From Candidatus Saccharimonadota bacterium (GTDB taxonomy: Bacteria; Patescibacteriota; Saccharimonadia; Saccharimonadales; Saccharimonadaceae), in contig JAFRKK010000002.1 in assembly GCA_017431745.1 (NCBI GenBank), positions 1 to 64,000 of the forward strand: 64,000 bases of DNA, in the 5' to 3' direction. Positions within the stretch are counted from its first letter, which is position 1. Each line of letters opens with the position of its first letter. A program made the translations under genes and the position numbers. Positions 9,434 through 18,174 of the stretch are shown here, piece by piece. The notes beneath the pieces are model-generated. The model saw only the letters and a list, made by a program, of their open reading frames with translations, was not told the origin of the DNA and made no database searches.

Positions 9434-9493
9434 TATGATAGTGAAGCTAGAAAAAATTTTTTCGTAGAGTACTTTTGGAAGGGGGTGAAATGA

Positions 9494-9706
9494 TTGAGCA
9501 ACATTATTATTCCAGGTGACCATGGTATCGGTACGGTTGGATATGTACCAACTAGAAAAGGTTATGAAGATGCTGCAGATGCTCTAGTTAGGCTCCACGA
9601 TGAGGGGCGCTACGTAGACGTCACAGATTATGATGTCCGTAGAGTAATGGAATATCACAGAGCATCAAGCATAGAAGAACTAAAAGTAAAACGCCGTGGC
9701 TGGTAA
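9494..9706 (+). CDS. Small protein of unknown function, TTG start
   Basis: A 70-aa hydrophilic protein with no family I recognise. A strong Shine-Dalgarno (AAGGGGG) lies 8 nt before the TTG, whereas the nearby ATG at 9490 would give only nine codons, so TTG is the start. Pattern: an N-terminal beta-like stretch with two Gly turns, a central helix GYEDAADALVRLHDEG and a basic C-terminus ending in RRGW. It has its own terminator. Confidence 0.6.
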   Translation: MSNIIIPGDHGIGTVGYVPTRKGYEDAADALVRLHDEGRYVDVTDYDVRRVMEYHRASSIEELKVKRRGW

Positions 9707-9716
9707 TCATTTCATT

Positions 9717-9748
9717 GATGGCAGGACTTTAAGTCTTGCCATTTTTCC
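9717..9748 (+). terminator. Intrinsic terminator
   Basis: TGGCAGGACT-TTA-AGTCTTGCCA hairpin followed by TTTTT. Confidence 0.85.
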
Positions 9749-9775
9749 TGCTCTGTGATATAATGGGGAGCAGTT

Positions 9776-9985
9776 ATGGCTAAGAAGAATAATACTAAGA
9801 GAAAGTTGGTTGGGTTGGTTTCTGAGGAATCGGGAATTCGGGCCTACTATACCAAGAAAAACACGATGAACACTCCGGATAAGCTATCTTTGCGTAAATA
9901 TGATCCGGTTTTGCGTAAGCATGTGGTTTTTACTGAAACTAAGAAGAACTTAGGTAGAAACGAAGTTAAAGAGAAAAAGCGTTAA
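9776..9985 (+). CDS. rpmG: 50S ribosomal protein bL33
   Basis: Component of the large subunit near the E-site, 69 aa. The bL33 pattern is clear (residues [27 protein letters not shown]). It carries no CxxC pairs, so it is the zinc-free form, and it has a basic C-terminal extension (EVKEKKR). A TATAAT box precedes GGGGAG and the ATG closely, giving a very short leader. Confidence 0.92.
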   Translation: MAKKNNTKRKLVGLVSEESGIRAYYTKKNTMNTPDKLSLRKYDPVLRKHVVFTETKKNLGRNEVKEKKR

Positions 9986-10010
9986 AAATAGCCCGGAGGG
10001 GCTATTTTTT
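9986..10010. terminator. Bidirectional terminator between rpmG and the GH57 gene
   Basis: AAATAGCCC-GGA-GGGGCTATTT with flanking A and T runs. It overlaps the stop of the convergent GH57 gene. Confidence 0.75.
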
Positions 10011-11195
10011 CAATCGGTATTCAATATCTCTTAGTACGTTCATGAAGTACATGAAGGCTTCGTAGGGTGAAGCGTAGGCGGAGAAATAGGCGTGGACGTC
10101 GCCATCGTGCCAGTATTTGGTGCACATAGCATAAGGATGGTCGGAGGTGGTGAGATGGCGCCAGTCAGAAATGAGACGCGAATCGTTCGTGGCGATAATT
10201 TGATCACGGAGGTTGTACAGCTCCTTGGTAGCAGATTTTTGTAGGGAATTAGAATCCCAGGCGGATAAATCGCGTTCGGTGTCGGCCCAGGTAATGGTTT
10301 CTGGCATGCTGATTTCGGCTTGAGGCTCCTCGTAGGCGGCGGCTTCGGACACGGTGAGGAATTTGTTGTCATATTGATTCAGCCAGCCGGGAATTAATTG
10401 GTCGATAAAATCAAAAATGCCAGTTTCTGCCCATTGGTGTTCGCCGAAAGTTTCAAAGTCCATAAATAAGTTGATCAAAGAACCTTCTAGACAGGTGTCG
10501 TCAAGCCAGTTGAGGTATTTTGGCACAGTGAGTGGCCATTCGCTCCAACTGCGGTTGCTAAATCGAAAAGCGATATCATCAGAGAGTCGGTAGTTTTTGA
10601 GTAGTAGTTTGATGCTAGAGCAATTGATTGGTTTATAGACGTGGTTGGGGCTTTTTTCTTGTAAAATTTTGTCCCAGCCCTCGGCGAGGATGGCGGTGTA
10701 GCCCTTTTCGTCAGCCCATTTAGCAAGTTTGTCATTATAGGCTAGCTCGGTGTTACGAAAAACATGAGGCGTGACGCCAAATAAACGCTGGATGGTAGCA
10801 GCATGAAGGCTAACTTGTGATTCGAACTCAGTTTGGCTGTCAAAGAAAGCTAGGGAGTGGTAATAGGTTTCACCGACTATTTCGACTTGGCCGGTTTTTA
10901 CCATGCGCCCAATTTGTTTAATTAACTCTGGAGCCCAGGCTTCGGCTTGTTCGAGCCAAGTGCCGGTGATACTGAAGGAAATTTTAAAATCCGGGTATTT
11001 TTTTAGGTTTTTTTCGAGTAAATTTAGCATGGGGCGATAGGACTTTGTGGCGACTTTTTTGAAAATTCGTTCGTTACTTTGGCGGTTATCAAAATTATCA
11101 TTGAAATAGTTACTGTTGTTACCGACATCAAAAATCGAATATTCGCGGTAGCGAATTGGTTGATGGATGTGTAAATACAAACAAATCGCACGCAT
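10002..11195 (-). CDS. GH57 family glycoside hydrolase (alpha-amylase / branching-enzyme type)
   Basis: Intracellular alpha-glucan hydrolase or transferase of family GH57. Conserved regions are visible: region 1 HIHQPIR near the N-terminus, region 2 GETYYHS, region 3 FRNTELAYN with the nucleophile Glu, and region 4 FMDFETFGEHQW with the catalytic Asp. Length 397 aa suits a single GH57 domain without the long C-terminal part of branching enzymes. The start lies 2 nt from the stop of the upstream glycosyltransferase gene, so the two are cotranscribed. A GH57 plus starch/glycogen-synthase-like pair suggests a short glycogen or maltooligosaccharide pathway. Confidence 0.88.
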   Translation of the reverse strand: MRAICLYLHIHQPIRYREYSIFDVGNNSNYFNDNFDNRQSNERIFKKVATKSYRPMLNLLEKNLKKYPDFKISFSITGTWLEQAEAWAPELIKQIGRMVKTGQVEIVGETYYHSLAFFDSQTEFESQVSLHAATIQRLFGVTPHVFRNTELAYNDKLAKWADEKGYTAILAEGWDKILQEKSPNHVYKPINCSSIKLLLKNYRLSDDIAFRFSNRSWSEWPLTVPKYLNWLDDTCLEGSLINLFMDFETFGEHQWAETGIFDFIDQLIPGWLNQYDNKFLTVSEAAAYEEPQAEISMPETITWADTERDLSAWDSNSLQKSATKELYNLRDQIIATNDSRLISDWRHLTTSDHPYAMCTKYWHDGDVHAYFSAYASPYEAFMYFMNVLRDIEYRLKK

Positions 11196-11196
11196 A

Positions 11197-12426
11197 TTAT
11201 TTAATCCCCTTATGTTTTATAACTTCATTATAAACTTCTAAACATTTTTTGGCAACTTTTTCCCAAGAAATTTGATGGTATTCTTGTTTGATATTTTTTT
11301 GAAGGGATTTTTTGAGTGTGGGACTTTTAGCGACGGCTAGAATCTCGTCGGCAAGTTTCTTTTTATCCCAAAAATCATATTTTAAGGCAGACCAGATGAT
11401 TTCGGAAACACCGGATTGGTTGGTAAGAATTAGTACGTCGCCGTGGTGGGCGGCTTCGAGTGCAGTTAATCCGAATGGTTCGGAGATTGAACTCATGACG
11501 AAAATATCAGTAAGCGAGTAGATGTCGCGAAGTTTTTTACCGCGAATAAAGCCGGTGAAAATGACGTTTTTGGATATTCCGAGGTCAGCGGCGAGTTTAA
11601 TTAAAGAATTTCGCTCCTCGCCATCGCCGGCAAAAATGAAGATTAGCTTGTCGTATTTGCTGATTGCGAGGGCGGCAGCGCGTAGTAATCCAGGTAGGCC
11701 TTTTTGGATAGTGAAGCGTCCGACGGTAGAAACGATAGTGTAGCCTTGCAATTTGAGTGATTCGAGATATTGGTAAGTTTTATCGTCAAACGTGTATTCG
11801 TCTTCTTCATAAGATTCGTCGAGGGAATTATACACGACGTCAATTTTATTTAGTGGAATGTGATATTTTTCATGAATAATGCGTTTGGTGGACTCGGAGA
11901 CGGCAACGATGCGGTCGGCCATCATTAAGCCTTCGTATTCGACTTCGTGAATGAGGGGGTTACCGACATGCATGCCGGCGCGGTCAAATTCAGTAGCGTG
12001 GACATGGGCGATCAAGGGGATATTGTATTCTTTTTTAGCCATGATGCCAGCTTCATAAGTTAGCCAATCGTGAGCGTGAATGACGTCAGGCTTTTCTTTG
12101 TTTATGAGGTAGTTTTCGATATATTCGCAGTATTCGTGCTGGACTTCGCGAATAGAGATTAAGTTGTCGTCTTTTAAATTTGGGATAGTTTTGTCGAAAA
12201 GTTGAAATGAGGTGTAGGCACCATCGCCATAACGGTGGATGGGGTCGAGGTCTGTAGCGTTTAGGACGTTCATAAATTCTGTTTTTGGATGCTTGGCATG
12301 GTAGGGAACAACAAAATCAATGTCGGCGCCTTGGTTCGACAAAGCTTTTGCCATGTTAAAACAAGCTACACCGAGACCGCCGCTATTGTGTGGCGGCAAT
12401 TCCCAACCGAGCATTAAGATCTTCAC
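11197..12426 (-). CDS. Glycosyltransferase family 4/5, glycogen-synthase-like
   Basis: GT-B fold glycosyltransferase, 409 aa. The N-terminal domain has WELPPHNSGGLGVAC, matching the KxGGL nucleotide-sugar loop of glycogen/starch synthases. The C-terminal domain has VGRFTIQKGLPGLL and the EX7E-type motif SEPFGLTALEAAHHG. It probably elongates an alpha-glucan using NDP-glucose or maltose-1-phosphate. Translation begins at GTG (12424-12426); TAAAAT is only 6 nt upstream, so the mRNA is predicted to be leaderless. Forms an operon with the GH57 gene. Confidence 0.87.
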   Translation of the reverse strand: MKILMLGWELPPHNSGGLGVACFNMAKALSNQGADIDFVVPYHAKHPKTEFMNVLNATDLDPIHRYGDGAYTSFQLFDKTIPNLKDDNLISIREVQHEYCEYIENYLINKEKPDVIHAHDWLTYEAGIMAKKEYNIPLIAHVHATEFDRAGMHVGNPLIHEVEYEGLMMADRIVAVSESTKRIIHEKYHIPLNKIDVVYNSLDESYEEDEYTFDDKTYQYLESLKLQGYTIVSTVGRFTIQKGLPGLLRAAALAISKYDKLIFIFAGDGEERNSLIKLAADLGISKNVIFTGFIRGKKLRDIYSLTDIFVMSSISEPFGLTALEAAHHGDVLILTNQSGVSEIIWSALKYDFWDKKKLADEILAVAKSPTLKKSLQKNIKQEYHQISWEKVAKKCLEVYNEVIKHKGIK

Positions 12427-12493
12427 ATTATTATTTTACCATAAAAACTATGAAATGTGGGGGAATTATGATAAAATGGTAACAGAACTTTAT

Positions 12494-12569
12494 AGGGGTA
12501 TAGCTCAGTTGGTAGAGCACAGGTCTCCAAAACCTGGTGTCGGGGGTTCAAGTCCCTCTGCCCCTGCCA
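12494..12569 (+). tRNA. tRNA-Trp (CCA)
   Basis: Acceptor AGGGGTA/TGCCCCT, D-arm GCTC..GAGC, anticodon arm CAGGT-CTCCAAA-ACCTG, T-arm GGGGG-TTCAAGT-CCCTC, encoded CCA. Confidence 0.95.
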
Positions 12570-12602
12570 CATTTTTCGGCTCCAGCAGCCATTTTTTGTT
12601 GG

Positions 12603-12632
12603 GAACCCCCGGAGCTTGCGTCGCGGGGGTTC
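12603..12632. repeat. Perfect hairpin echoing the tRNA-Trp T-arm
   Basis: GAACCCCCG...CGGGGGTTC (12603-12611/12624-12632) repeats, in both orientations, the GGGGGTTCAA of the tRNA-Trp T-arm 50 nt upstream. It may help end the minus-strand FISUMP transcript, but no T-run follows on either strand. Confidence 0.5.
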
Positions 12633-12673
12633 AAAATCATAAACTCGCTATTTTAAGGGGATAGTTCAGTAAA

Positions 12674-14443
12674 CTACCGGACCATGCAACGTAGTGATTG
12701 ACCGGGGCGGCGATAGCCGTTGTAGGCGGAGTAAACGTAGGAGCTGCTGAAGTTGACGTAGTAGGCGCTATACGTACTGCCGACCGAGCTAGACCAGTAG
12801 TAGCCGTTATTACCGCTACTGCTCAGCGAGCTGCCGAAGACGCCGCCTCCACGGACAAAGAACAACGGATTTGCTCTCACCTTATTAAATCCACCATCTG
12901 CATAGGCCGTCGCATCTATAGTACCGGTCACGCCTGAACTCAAGAATAGCTGTCCAAACTCCCTCGTTTCAGCTGAAGCTGTTGCACTAGATGCACCTAT
13001 CGGCAACCTCCATCCTTTCGGACAGATATCATTCTCTGCCGTAGTGTACTGTGTGGCTAAGCTAGTTGTATTGTTTGAGGCTACCGCTGCATTCCAGTTA
13101 TAATAATTACCTATGTGGTAGTGCTTGCAATCCGTTGCTGAATGGCTAGCTGAAGTACAGGCGCTTAGTGATTCATATACTGTATCATCGCTATCAGAGC
13201 CAGAAGTATAGGCATAAACATCGCCACCTTCTGCCGCAACCGGAAAATTATATTTGTCTTCCCACCCAGTTACTGTAGTTCCGCTAATGGGCCTTCCTGA
13301 AGGCATCGCTTTATCTAACGGAATCCACAGTACTGTACCATTATTAGTCTTGTATCCCACTACATACGCCCCCGAACCAGAAGTAGTAAGGTTAGTGTTC
13401 TCGGAAGTAAGCATAGCCGTACCTTCGCCACCAATATCAAGGTCTAGGTTCTGCGTCATCCAGCATTTATTATCAGCGAGTTTGGATACTGTGTAAGTTT
13501 TACCATCACGTTTATCAGTTAGAGTGTATTGAGTGCCAGTAGGTAGTGAACTAGGGCAGCTAGTCACATCCTGCATATAAGTAGCAGTGGCAATGGTATT
13601 ACCGGTCGATGTAGTCCCCCACCTAGCATATAGGGATAAGTTACTAGCAGCACTGGTACTGATTTGTTGTCCAGGCGAGTATGAGGTACCGGAGCAGGAG
13701 CCATCTACTGCTGGTTGTACGCTGCACCAGCCTAGGAAGTTATAGCCATCTCTAGTAGGGGTTTCTGATGCTAGAGTTACTGTGGAGGCTTCAGTTTCTC
13801 CAGCGGTGTCTTCTGGCATATTAGATACTTTAGTGTTTCTATAAGTAATGGAATACTCTATACCATTACTCACCAACATAATATTGAAGGTGTTGGCATA
13901 GGCTCCTATTGGTTGAGCATTGTTTACTTTAGCACCTATAGCTATAGTGTAGTTATCCTCATTAGGACAGCTTCCTGTACCATTAGCGCAGGCAGTAGCA
14001 TTAATGACATCTCCTGTAGTAGATGGGGAAGGAAGGAAGTTAGAGTTAGCCGTAGAGTTAAACATACTAGGCTTAAAACCCCATTTACCATTATAGTTAC
14101 CGTTTTTGAAGGCTTCTTCGCTGATAGAGGTTCCTGGGTCTAGGGAGGTTATTTCATTACTGCCACTCACTAGGCTAGTAGAGTTATTAGCCTGGATCAT
14201 TAGTTTATAGCCGGAAGGGCTATCAGTACTAGCCGTAATGTCTATATTACTTGATTTAGCAAAGGTGCCTTCTGCTGAGAGTGAGGATAGGTTAATGATT
14301 GCATCACTACTCACTGTTAAGCTAGATGTAGCATAAGTGTTGTTAGTGAGGAGATTAGTAAATAGGAAGGTGAGGAGCAGAGGCAGTATTATCAACAGTA
14401 ACGTATTCCTAAACCTGATACTGGCAGTTAGTTTATCACTCAT
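12674..14443 (-). CDS. Secreted/surface FISUMP-domain protein with an InlB-type repeat
   Basis: 589-aa exported protein. The N-terminal signal anchor (about 10-38) ends near TYA; a 170-aa Ser/Thr/Asn-rich domain follows. Next comes a Listeria-Bacteroides (InlB B-type) repeat with FLGWC and LYARW, and then a FISUMP (Fibrobacter succinogenes major paralogous) domain of C-type-lectin fold from about 290 (YMQDV..CP, DKRDGKTYTVSKLADNKCWM, GWRLP, YYWSSS, SLRCMVR at the end). No LPXTG motif is present. The last 150 nt (12676-12830) are much more GC-rich than the rest. Start ATG overlaps the Hint gene stop by 4 nt, so the two are co-translated. Probable adhesin or host-binding protein. Confidence 0.85.
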   Translation of the reverse strand: MSDKLTASIRFRNTLLLIILPLLLTFLFTNLLTNNTYATSSLTVSSDAIINLSSLSAEGTFAKSSNIDITASTDSPSGYKLMIQANNSTSLVSGSNEITSLDPGTSISEEAFKNGNYNGKWGFKPSMFNSTANSNFLPSPSTTGDVINATACANGTGSCPNEDNYTIAIGAKVNNAQPIGAYANTFNIMLVSNGIEYSITYRNTKVSNMPEDTAGETEASTVTLASETPTRDGYNFLGWCSVQPAVDGSCSGTSYSPGQQISTSAASNLSLYARWGTTSTGNTIATATYMQDVTSCPSSLPTGTQYTLTDKRDGKTYTVSKLADNKCWMTQNLDLDIGGEGTAMLTSENTNLTTSGSGAYVVGYKTNNGTVLWIPLDKAMPSGRPISGTTVTGWEDKYNFPVAAEGGDVYAYTSGSDSDDTVYESLSACTSASHSATDCKHYHIGNYYNWNAAVASNNTTSLATQYTTAENDICPKGWRLPIGASSATASAETREFGQLFLSSGVTGTIDATAYADGGFNKVRANPLFFVRGGGVFGSSLSSSGNNGYYWSSSVGSTYSAYYVNFSSSYVYSAYNGYRRPGQSLRCMVR

Positions 14444-16233
14444 TTCTGCCCCCTTTCTGATAGGTCACCCATTCTAGTTGTATTTAATTTCGCTCCTTCA
14501 TTTGTTTTGAGTAGTCTTGGTACTTCTCCTTTGTTTTCTAGCTGTTTTCCATTCTCTAGCTGTTCTGCTGTGAAATGACCATATTTATCAGCTAGAGCTT
14601 TAATTCCGTCCCAGGTAATCAGTCCTTTACCTATTGCTATGTTAAGGTATTGTCCATTATAGGCTTCAAAGCCTAGTTCATCAATTAGCCCATCAAAATC
14701 TTCCAGCGTGAGTAGGCCATACTTCTCTATGTCTGCTTGTTTCTTTTCCTTATCATATCCCATAGTGTCTTTGTCTACTTCAAAGTAATTAAACATTCCT
14801 TCAATACCACCTGGCATGGAAAGCATGTCGTTAGTAAAGTAGTTAAAGTGTTTATAAGTTACCGGGCTATATGGTGTAGTTACTTTCTTTTCGTGTTTTA
14901 TGTCTGTGAGTTTTACTGTTTTATATGTATCTCCATCTTGCATAATGAATTCGTGGCCTAAATATTGTTCTGGGTTGCCATCTTCACTAATGTAGACGAA
15001 TTTACCTAGTGTATAGTCAAAGAAACCGTGTTCCTTCATTACTTCCACATCAGTCTCGCCACCGTTATCGTCTGAGAAGTAAATGTGTATAATGTCGTAC
15101 TCTTGTTCTGGGTCTGTATCTATAAAGGTAGTTGGTGCAGCAGTATATGATGCTGTATCAAAATCCCAGACTAGTAGTAGTTCATCGCCAGATAAGTCTG
15201 CTACCCGTTTCTTGGTGCCATCAGCTAAGGTGATTAGGGTGTCAGCGTCAACGCAAACTGGGGCCATTCCAGATACTTCAATTGTGCCGCTGTCAAACCC
15301 TACATAAAGGTCAAATTTGTTATTAGTAGTATCCACATTGGATACTTTATAGCCGTAATCTTCAGCAGAATATTCATATGCGTATAAAAACGAATAGTCA
15401 GTATCAAGATTAACCGTCACCGTATATGTGGTATAACCCATAAGTGATACACTGCTACTCGTTGTCTGACCATTAACCGTCACACTTTTAACATTGTCCA
15501 ACGCAAAGGACACGTTCACGTTCTTTTTCGTCTGACCACTTACGGTCACAGTTGAAGCAGTTAACCCCACAAATATATTATTCATATCTGCTGTAACGTC
15601 ACCAGACGTGACCGTCGCCGACGGGTTCACCGGCATATAACCACTTGCATAATTAATTGTCATGCTGTAGCCTCTATTGGCCACTAGATTTAAGGTGGTT
15701 CCACTTGAAGTAATGGTAGTATCATTCACTACAATACTAGTCACGCCGGTACCGAGATTAAATGTTACTGGTACTACATTCGTCCACATCGCATAAAGAT
15801 AATTATCGGCGCTACTCTGACTAATAGGCAAGCTGGCGCCTGGTAAGTATGTTGTACTAGAACAGCTATCCACTCCGCCAGAAGTTGTGATGTTACTACT
15901 GCTACTTGTGCCAAGGCACCAACCAGTGAATCTTCGTTCAATTGATGTGGGAGTATTAGATGATAGTGGTACTGAGCCTGAAGTAGTACCAGCTTCATCT
16001 ACTGGCATATCGCTAATTACACTATCGTTATAAGTAATAGAATATGAGGCCCCAAACACCGTATTATTCAACAACACCCCCAGTAGTAGCATCAAAATAA
16101 GCGAGGTCACAGCGCCGGCAGAAGAAGTGTAAAACATACCGGCGCTGGAACGTCGCCTATCTCGTCGTTTATCCAGCTTAATGCTTTTGCTTATTTTTTC
16201 TTTAGTGACTACGCACTTCTTCATGCTTTTCAT
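14440..16233 (-). CDS. Surface protein with InlB-type repeat and Hint (hedgehog/intein) domain
   Basis: 597 aa. A basic N-terminus leads into a hydrophobic export segment (about 45-62), an InlB B-repeat (FTGWC, YLYAMW) and two beta-rich modules. A Hint domain follows, starting at C327 in the pattern C-V-D-A-D-T-L-I-T-L-A-D-G-T (intein block A). H402 lies in KEHGFFDYTLGKFVYI (block-B-like position). The C-terminal 170 aa include NYFEV, QADIEKYG and YLNIAIGKG, a tail that I recall as travelling with Hint domains in Firmicutes and Mollicutes surface proteins. Hint domains cleave at their N-terminal Cys, so self-processing on the surface is plausible. First gene of the operon behind leader RNA 16280-16414. 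Near-identical N-terminal DNA to the gene at 29128-31710. Confidence 0.82.
   Translation of the reverse strand: MKSMKKCVVTKEKISKSIKLDKRRDRRRSSAGMFYTSSAGAVTSLILMLLLGVLLNNTVFGASYSITYNDSVISDMPVDEAGTTSGSVPLSSNTPTSIERRFTGWCLGTSSSSNITTSGGVDSCSSTTYLPGASLPISQSSADNYLYAMWTNVVPVTFNLGTGVTSIVVNDTTITSSGTTLNLVANRGYSMTINYASGYMPVNPSATVTSGDVTADMNNIFVGLTASTVTVSGQTKKNVNVSFALDNVKSVTVNGQTTSSSVSLMGYTTYTVTVNLDTDYSFLYAYEYSAEDYGYKVSNVDTTNNKFDLYVGFDSGTIEVSGMAPVCVDADTLITLADGTKKRVADLSGDELLLVWDFDTASYTAAPTTFIDTDPEQEYDIIHIYFSDDNGGETDVEVMKEHGFFDYTLGKFVYISEDGNPEQYLGHEFIMQDGDTYKTVKLTDIKHEKKVTTPYSPVTYKHFNYFTNDMLSMPGGIEGMFNYFEVDKDTMGYDKEKKQADIEKYGLLTLEDFDGLIDELGFEAYNGQYLNIAIGKGLITWDGIKALADKYGHFTAEQLENGKQLENKGEVPRLLKTNEGAKLNTTRMGDLSERGQK
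16091..16156. repeat. 66-bp palindromic N-terminal cassette, copy 1
   Basis: Identical except at two positions to 31607-31672. It contains inverted arms CAGCGCCGG / CCGGCGCTG (16110-16118/16139-16147) and encodes a stretch beginning RRSSAGMFYTSSAGAVTS in both proteins, although the rest of the two proteins is unrelated at DNA level. Confidence 0.8.
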
Positions 16234-16279
16234 GTATTTTTACCTCGTTTAATTATTTAAGTTCCCGACAGTACTATAA

Positions 16280-16414
16280 AAATAGCGCCGCTAGGTTGCA
16301 ACGCATAAATTGATTTGACCAAGTAGGTTCAAACAACTACGCTCCTAACGACGCTATTTATATTGTCTGAACCTTACAATAAAAGTACTTGGTTCTATCA
16401 ATTTATACGTTGCA
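16280..16414 (-). ncRNA. Structured leader RNA of the Hint-FISUMP operon (copy 1 of 3)
   Basis: Read on the minus strand, three nested stems form: a (16398-16414 with 16297-16313, 17 bp), b (16386-16393 with 16318-16325, perfect) and c (16363-16374 with 16325-16336). The loop of stem c carries X (16344-16359), fully complementary with G-U pairs to X' (16280-16295), which is followed by five U. Copies at 44359-44501 and 57067-57213 have the same layout with different sequences in the stems, so the pairings are supported by compensatory change. X:X' and the long stem probably compete, as in an attenuator or riboswitch. Confidence 0.75.
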
Positions 16415-16419
16415 TTTTT

Positions 16420-16448
16420 ATTATATCGCGATTTAAGCATAATTTCAA
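16420..16448 (-). promoter_or_regulatory. Promoter of the Hint-FISUMP operon
   Basis: TTGAAA (16443-16448), 17-nt spacer ending CGCGA, TATAAT (16420-16425). Nearly the same 29 bp precede the FISUMP gene at 55572-56993. Between 16449 and 16580 nothing else is recognisable except AT-rich sequence. Confidence 0.75.
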
Positions 16449-16605
16449 GTATTGTTTTAAGCTATATTAAAAGGGCTTATTGATATAAAATAGCAATATA
16501 ATAAAAGGCAAATGAAAATCCCGAAAGTTGTTAGTTTTCTACTCTGGAGTTTCTTTTTTTTGGGAAAAAGTTTGGGGAATTTTAAAAATGTGGTAAAATG
16601 GGGTT

Positions 16606-17100
16606 ATGATGGAAGGTAATAGAAAAAATACGCCGCGGGCACTGTTGGTCTTTGGTGCGCCAGCGAGCGGCAAAACAACGTTTGCGGAGAAATTCGCGAA
16701 AAAATTTGGGTTGGCAAGTTATGATTTAAAAACATTAATGGAAGAATACGATTTTACGTATGACATGATTATGGTGCTAGTAGAACAGATTTTGAAAACA
16801 GGACAAACAATACTGATTGAGGGCGCGATTGATACCGAAAAAGAGCGGGCGGAAATGCGTAATTTGGCCAGAAAGTACGGTTATGAACCGGCTTTAATTT
16901 GGGTGCAGACAGATACGAACACGATTCGGCAACGGTTGAAATCACAATATAGAAGCGTAGCAAAGGCAAAAACGGCTTATGATAAGGCTGTGGCGGAGAT
17001 GGAAGCGCCAACGGACATCGAACACCCGATTATTTTATCTGGAAAGCATACGTTCGAAACTCAAACTAAGCATGTGATTGCCGGCTTAGCGGACCTGTAA
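16606..17100 (+). CDS. P-loop kinase (AAA_33 / zeta-toxin-like fold)
   Basis: 164-aa nucleotide-binding protein. Walker A GAPASGKTT is near residue 18-26, then a small-molecule-kinase-like core with ILIEGA (Walker B position) and a basic lid region (RQRLKSQYR). It resembles predicted kinases of the AAA_33 family; the substrate is unknown and no antitoxin gene is adjacent, so a toxin role is not supported. TAAAAT lies 6 nt before the ATG (leaderless). It ends 1 nt before the next gene and is probably cotranscribed with it. Confidence 0.75.
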   Translation: MMEGNRKNTPRALLVFGAPASGKTTFAEKFAKKFGLASYDLKTLMEEYDFTYDMIMVLVEQILKTGQTILIEGAIDTEKERAEMRNLARKYGYEPALIWVQTDTNTIRQRLKSQYRSVAKAKTAYDKAVAEMEAPTDIEHPIILSGKHTFETQTKHVIAGLADL

Positions 17101-17101
17101 G

Positions 17102-17647
17102 ATGATAATTAAAGACGCCGAATTTGGCGAGGTGCTAGTGCGAAAAAACGCCTTATCGCGTGGGGTGAGATTTTCGATTTCTACTTCGGGGCGTTTGCAG
17201 ATGAGTGTGCCAAAATATACTTCAGATTTTTTGGCGAAGAGATTTTTGAATACTAATCGTAAGATGATTCGTGAAAAATTACCGATAAAAAATCCAAAAG
17301 AGCAGAAAGCGCGAGACTATCAGAAAAAGTTATTAATGAAAAAGGCGCGGGAATATTTACCTTATCGATTGGAATATTATGCTAAATTATACGGTTATTC
17401 ATACAGTAAATGTAGGTTGTCGCACGCGAACACTAGATGGGGGTCGTGTTCATCGAATAAAACAATATCGCTAAATATTGGGCTGATGAAAGTACCGGAA
17501 GTACTGAGAGATTATGTGATTTTACATGAATTGGCGCATCTTAACCACATGGATCATTCGAAAGCTTTTTGGGCGGAGGTAGGACTACATGATAAAAATT
17601 ATAAAAATCATGAAAAAAAGTTAAAGAATTTTAATCCTGGCTTATAA
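17102..17647 (+). CDS. YgjP-type (DUF45, M48-like) metallopeptidase
   Basis: 181-aa predicted zinc metalloprotease. The zinc motif HELAH is at 142-146 followed by NHMDHSKAFW, with RWGSCSS about 25 residues upstream, the signature of the YgjP/WLM family. Cytoplasmic with no signal peptide. Substrate unknown. Overlapping context with the upstream kinase suggests an operon. Confidence 0.88.
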   Translation: MIIKDAEFGEVLVRKNALSRGVRFSISTSGRLQMSVPKYTSDFLAKRFLNTNRKMIREKLPIKNPKEQKARDYQKKLLMKKAREYLPYRLEYYAKLYGYSYSKCRLSHANTRWGSCSSNKTISLNIGLMKVPEVLRDYVILHELAHLNHMDHSKAFWAEVGLHDKNYKNHEKKLKNFNPGL

Positions 17648-17682
17648 TTCTTATGTTATAATTAATACATAAGGAGGAGAGT

Positions 17683-18174
17683 GTGGAATTAAAAAAGCAC
17701 CTAAATCTGCGTTTTGTTTTCGTAGGATTATATTTAGTGGCGTTTTTGGCTTTTTTGATATATGGTCTACAGCCGGCAGAGGCAGTTGAGGCATATGTGA
17801 TTGGTTCTAAACTAAAAATCCCGAGCATTGGCCTGAACACTGACGTAACAAAATTGGAATTAACGGAAAATGGTTTGAAAACGCCAGATACTATCGTGGG
17901 GAGTTATTCGAGATTTGAAAATAAAACTTTGCTGATTGGTCATTCTACGACAATCTTCAATAACTTAAAAGATGTAAAGCTTAGTGATAAGATTGAATAT
18001 AATAATACAACTTATGAAGTAAAAACGATTGACATGTTGGCAAAGGACAAGATTGATATGGATAAGCTACTAAAAACTAGCCGACAAGATACGGTCGTAA
18101 TTATGACTTGCGCTGGAAAACTACTTGACGGTGGTGACGCGACGCATCGATTAATCATAACTGCGACTAGATAA
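17683..18174 (+). CDS. srt: Sortase (class D/E/F-like)
   Basis: Membrane-anchored cysteine transpeptidase, 163 aa. An N-terminal TM helix (10-29) leads to a sortase beta-barrel with the catalytic triad H87 (LIGHST), C143 (IMTCAG) and R156 (THRLIITA). The GTG start (17683) follows a strong AAGGAGGAG. No LPXTG-like sorting signal is visible in the exported proteins of this window, so its substrate lies elsewhere or has an unusual motif. Its last codons form part of the left arm of palindromic element A1. Confidence 0.88.
   Translation: MELKKHLNLRFVFVGLYLVAFLAFLIYGLQPAEAVEAYVIGSKLKIPSIGLNTDVTKLELTENGLKTPDTIVGSYSRFENKTLLIGHSTTIFNNLKDVKLSDKIEYNNTTYEVKTIDMLAKDKIDMDKLLKTSRQDTVVIMTCAGKLLDGGDATHRLIITATR

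Noticed and set aside
12674-16233. LPXTG-anchored surface proteins
   Set aside because: The FISUMP proteins end directly after the VRC motif, and the Hint protein has no hydrophobic C-terminal tail. None has a sorting signal.
16606-17647. Toxin-antitoxin pair (zeta-like kinase plus YgjP peptidase)
   Set aside because: The partner is a housekeeping-type metallopeptidase and no epsilon-like antitoxin is present.
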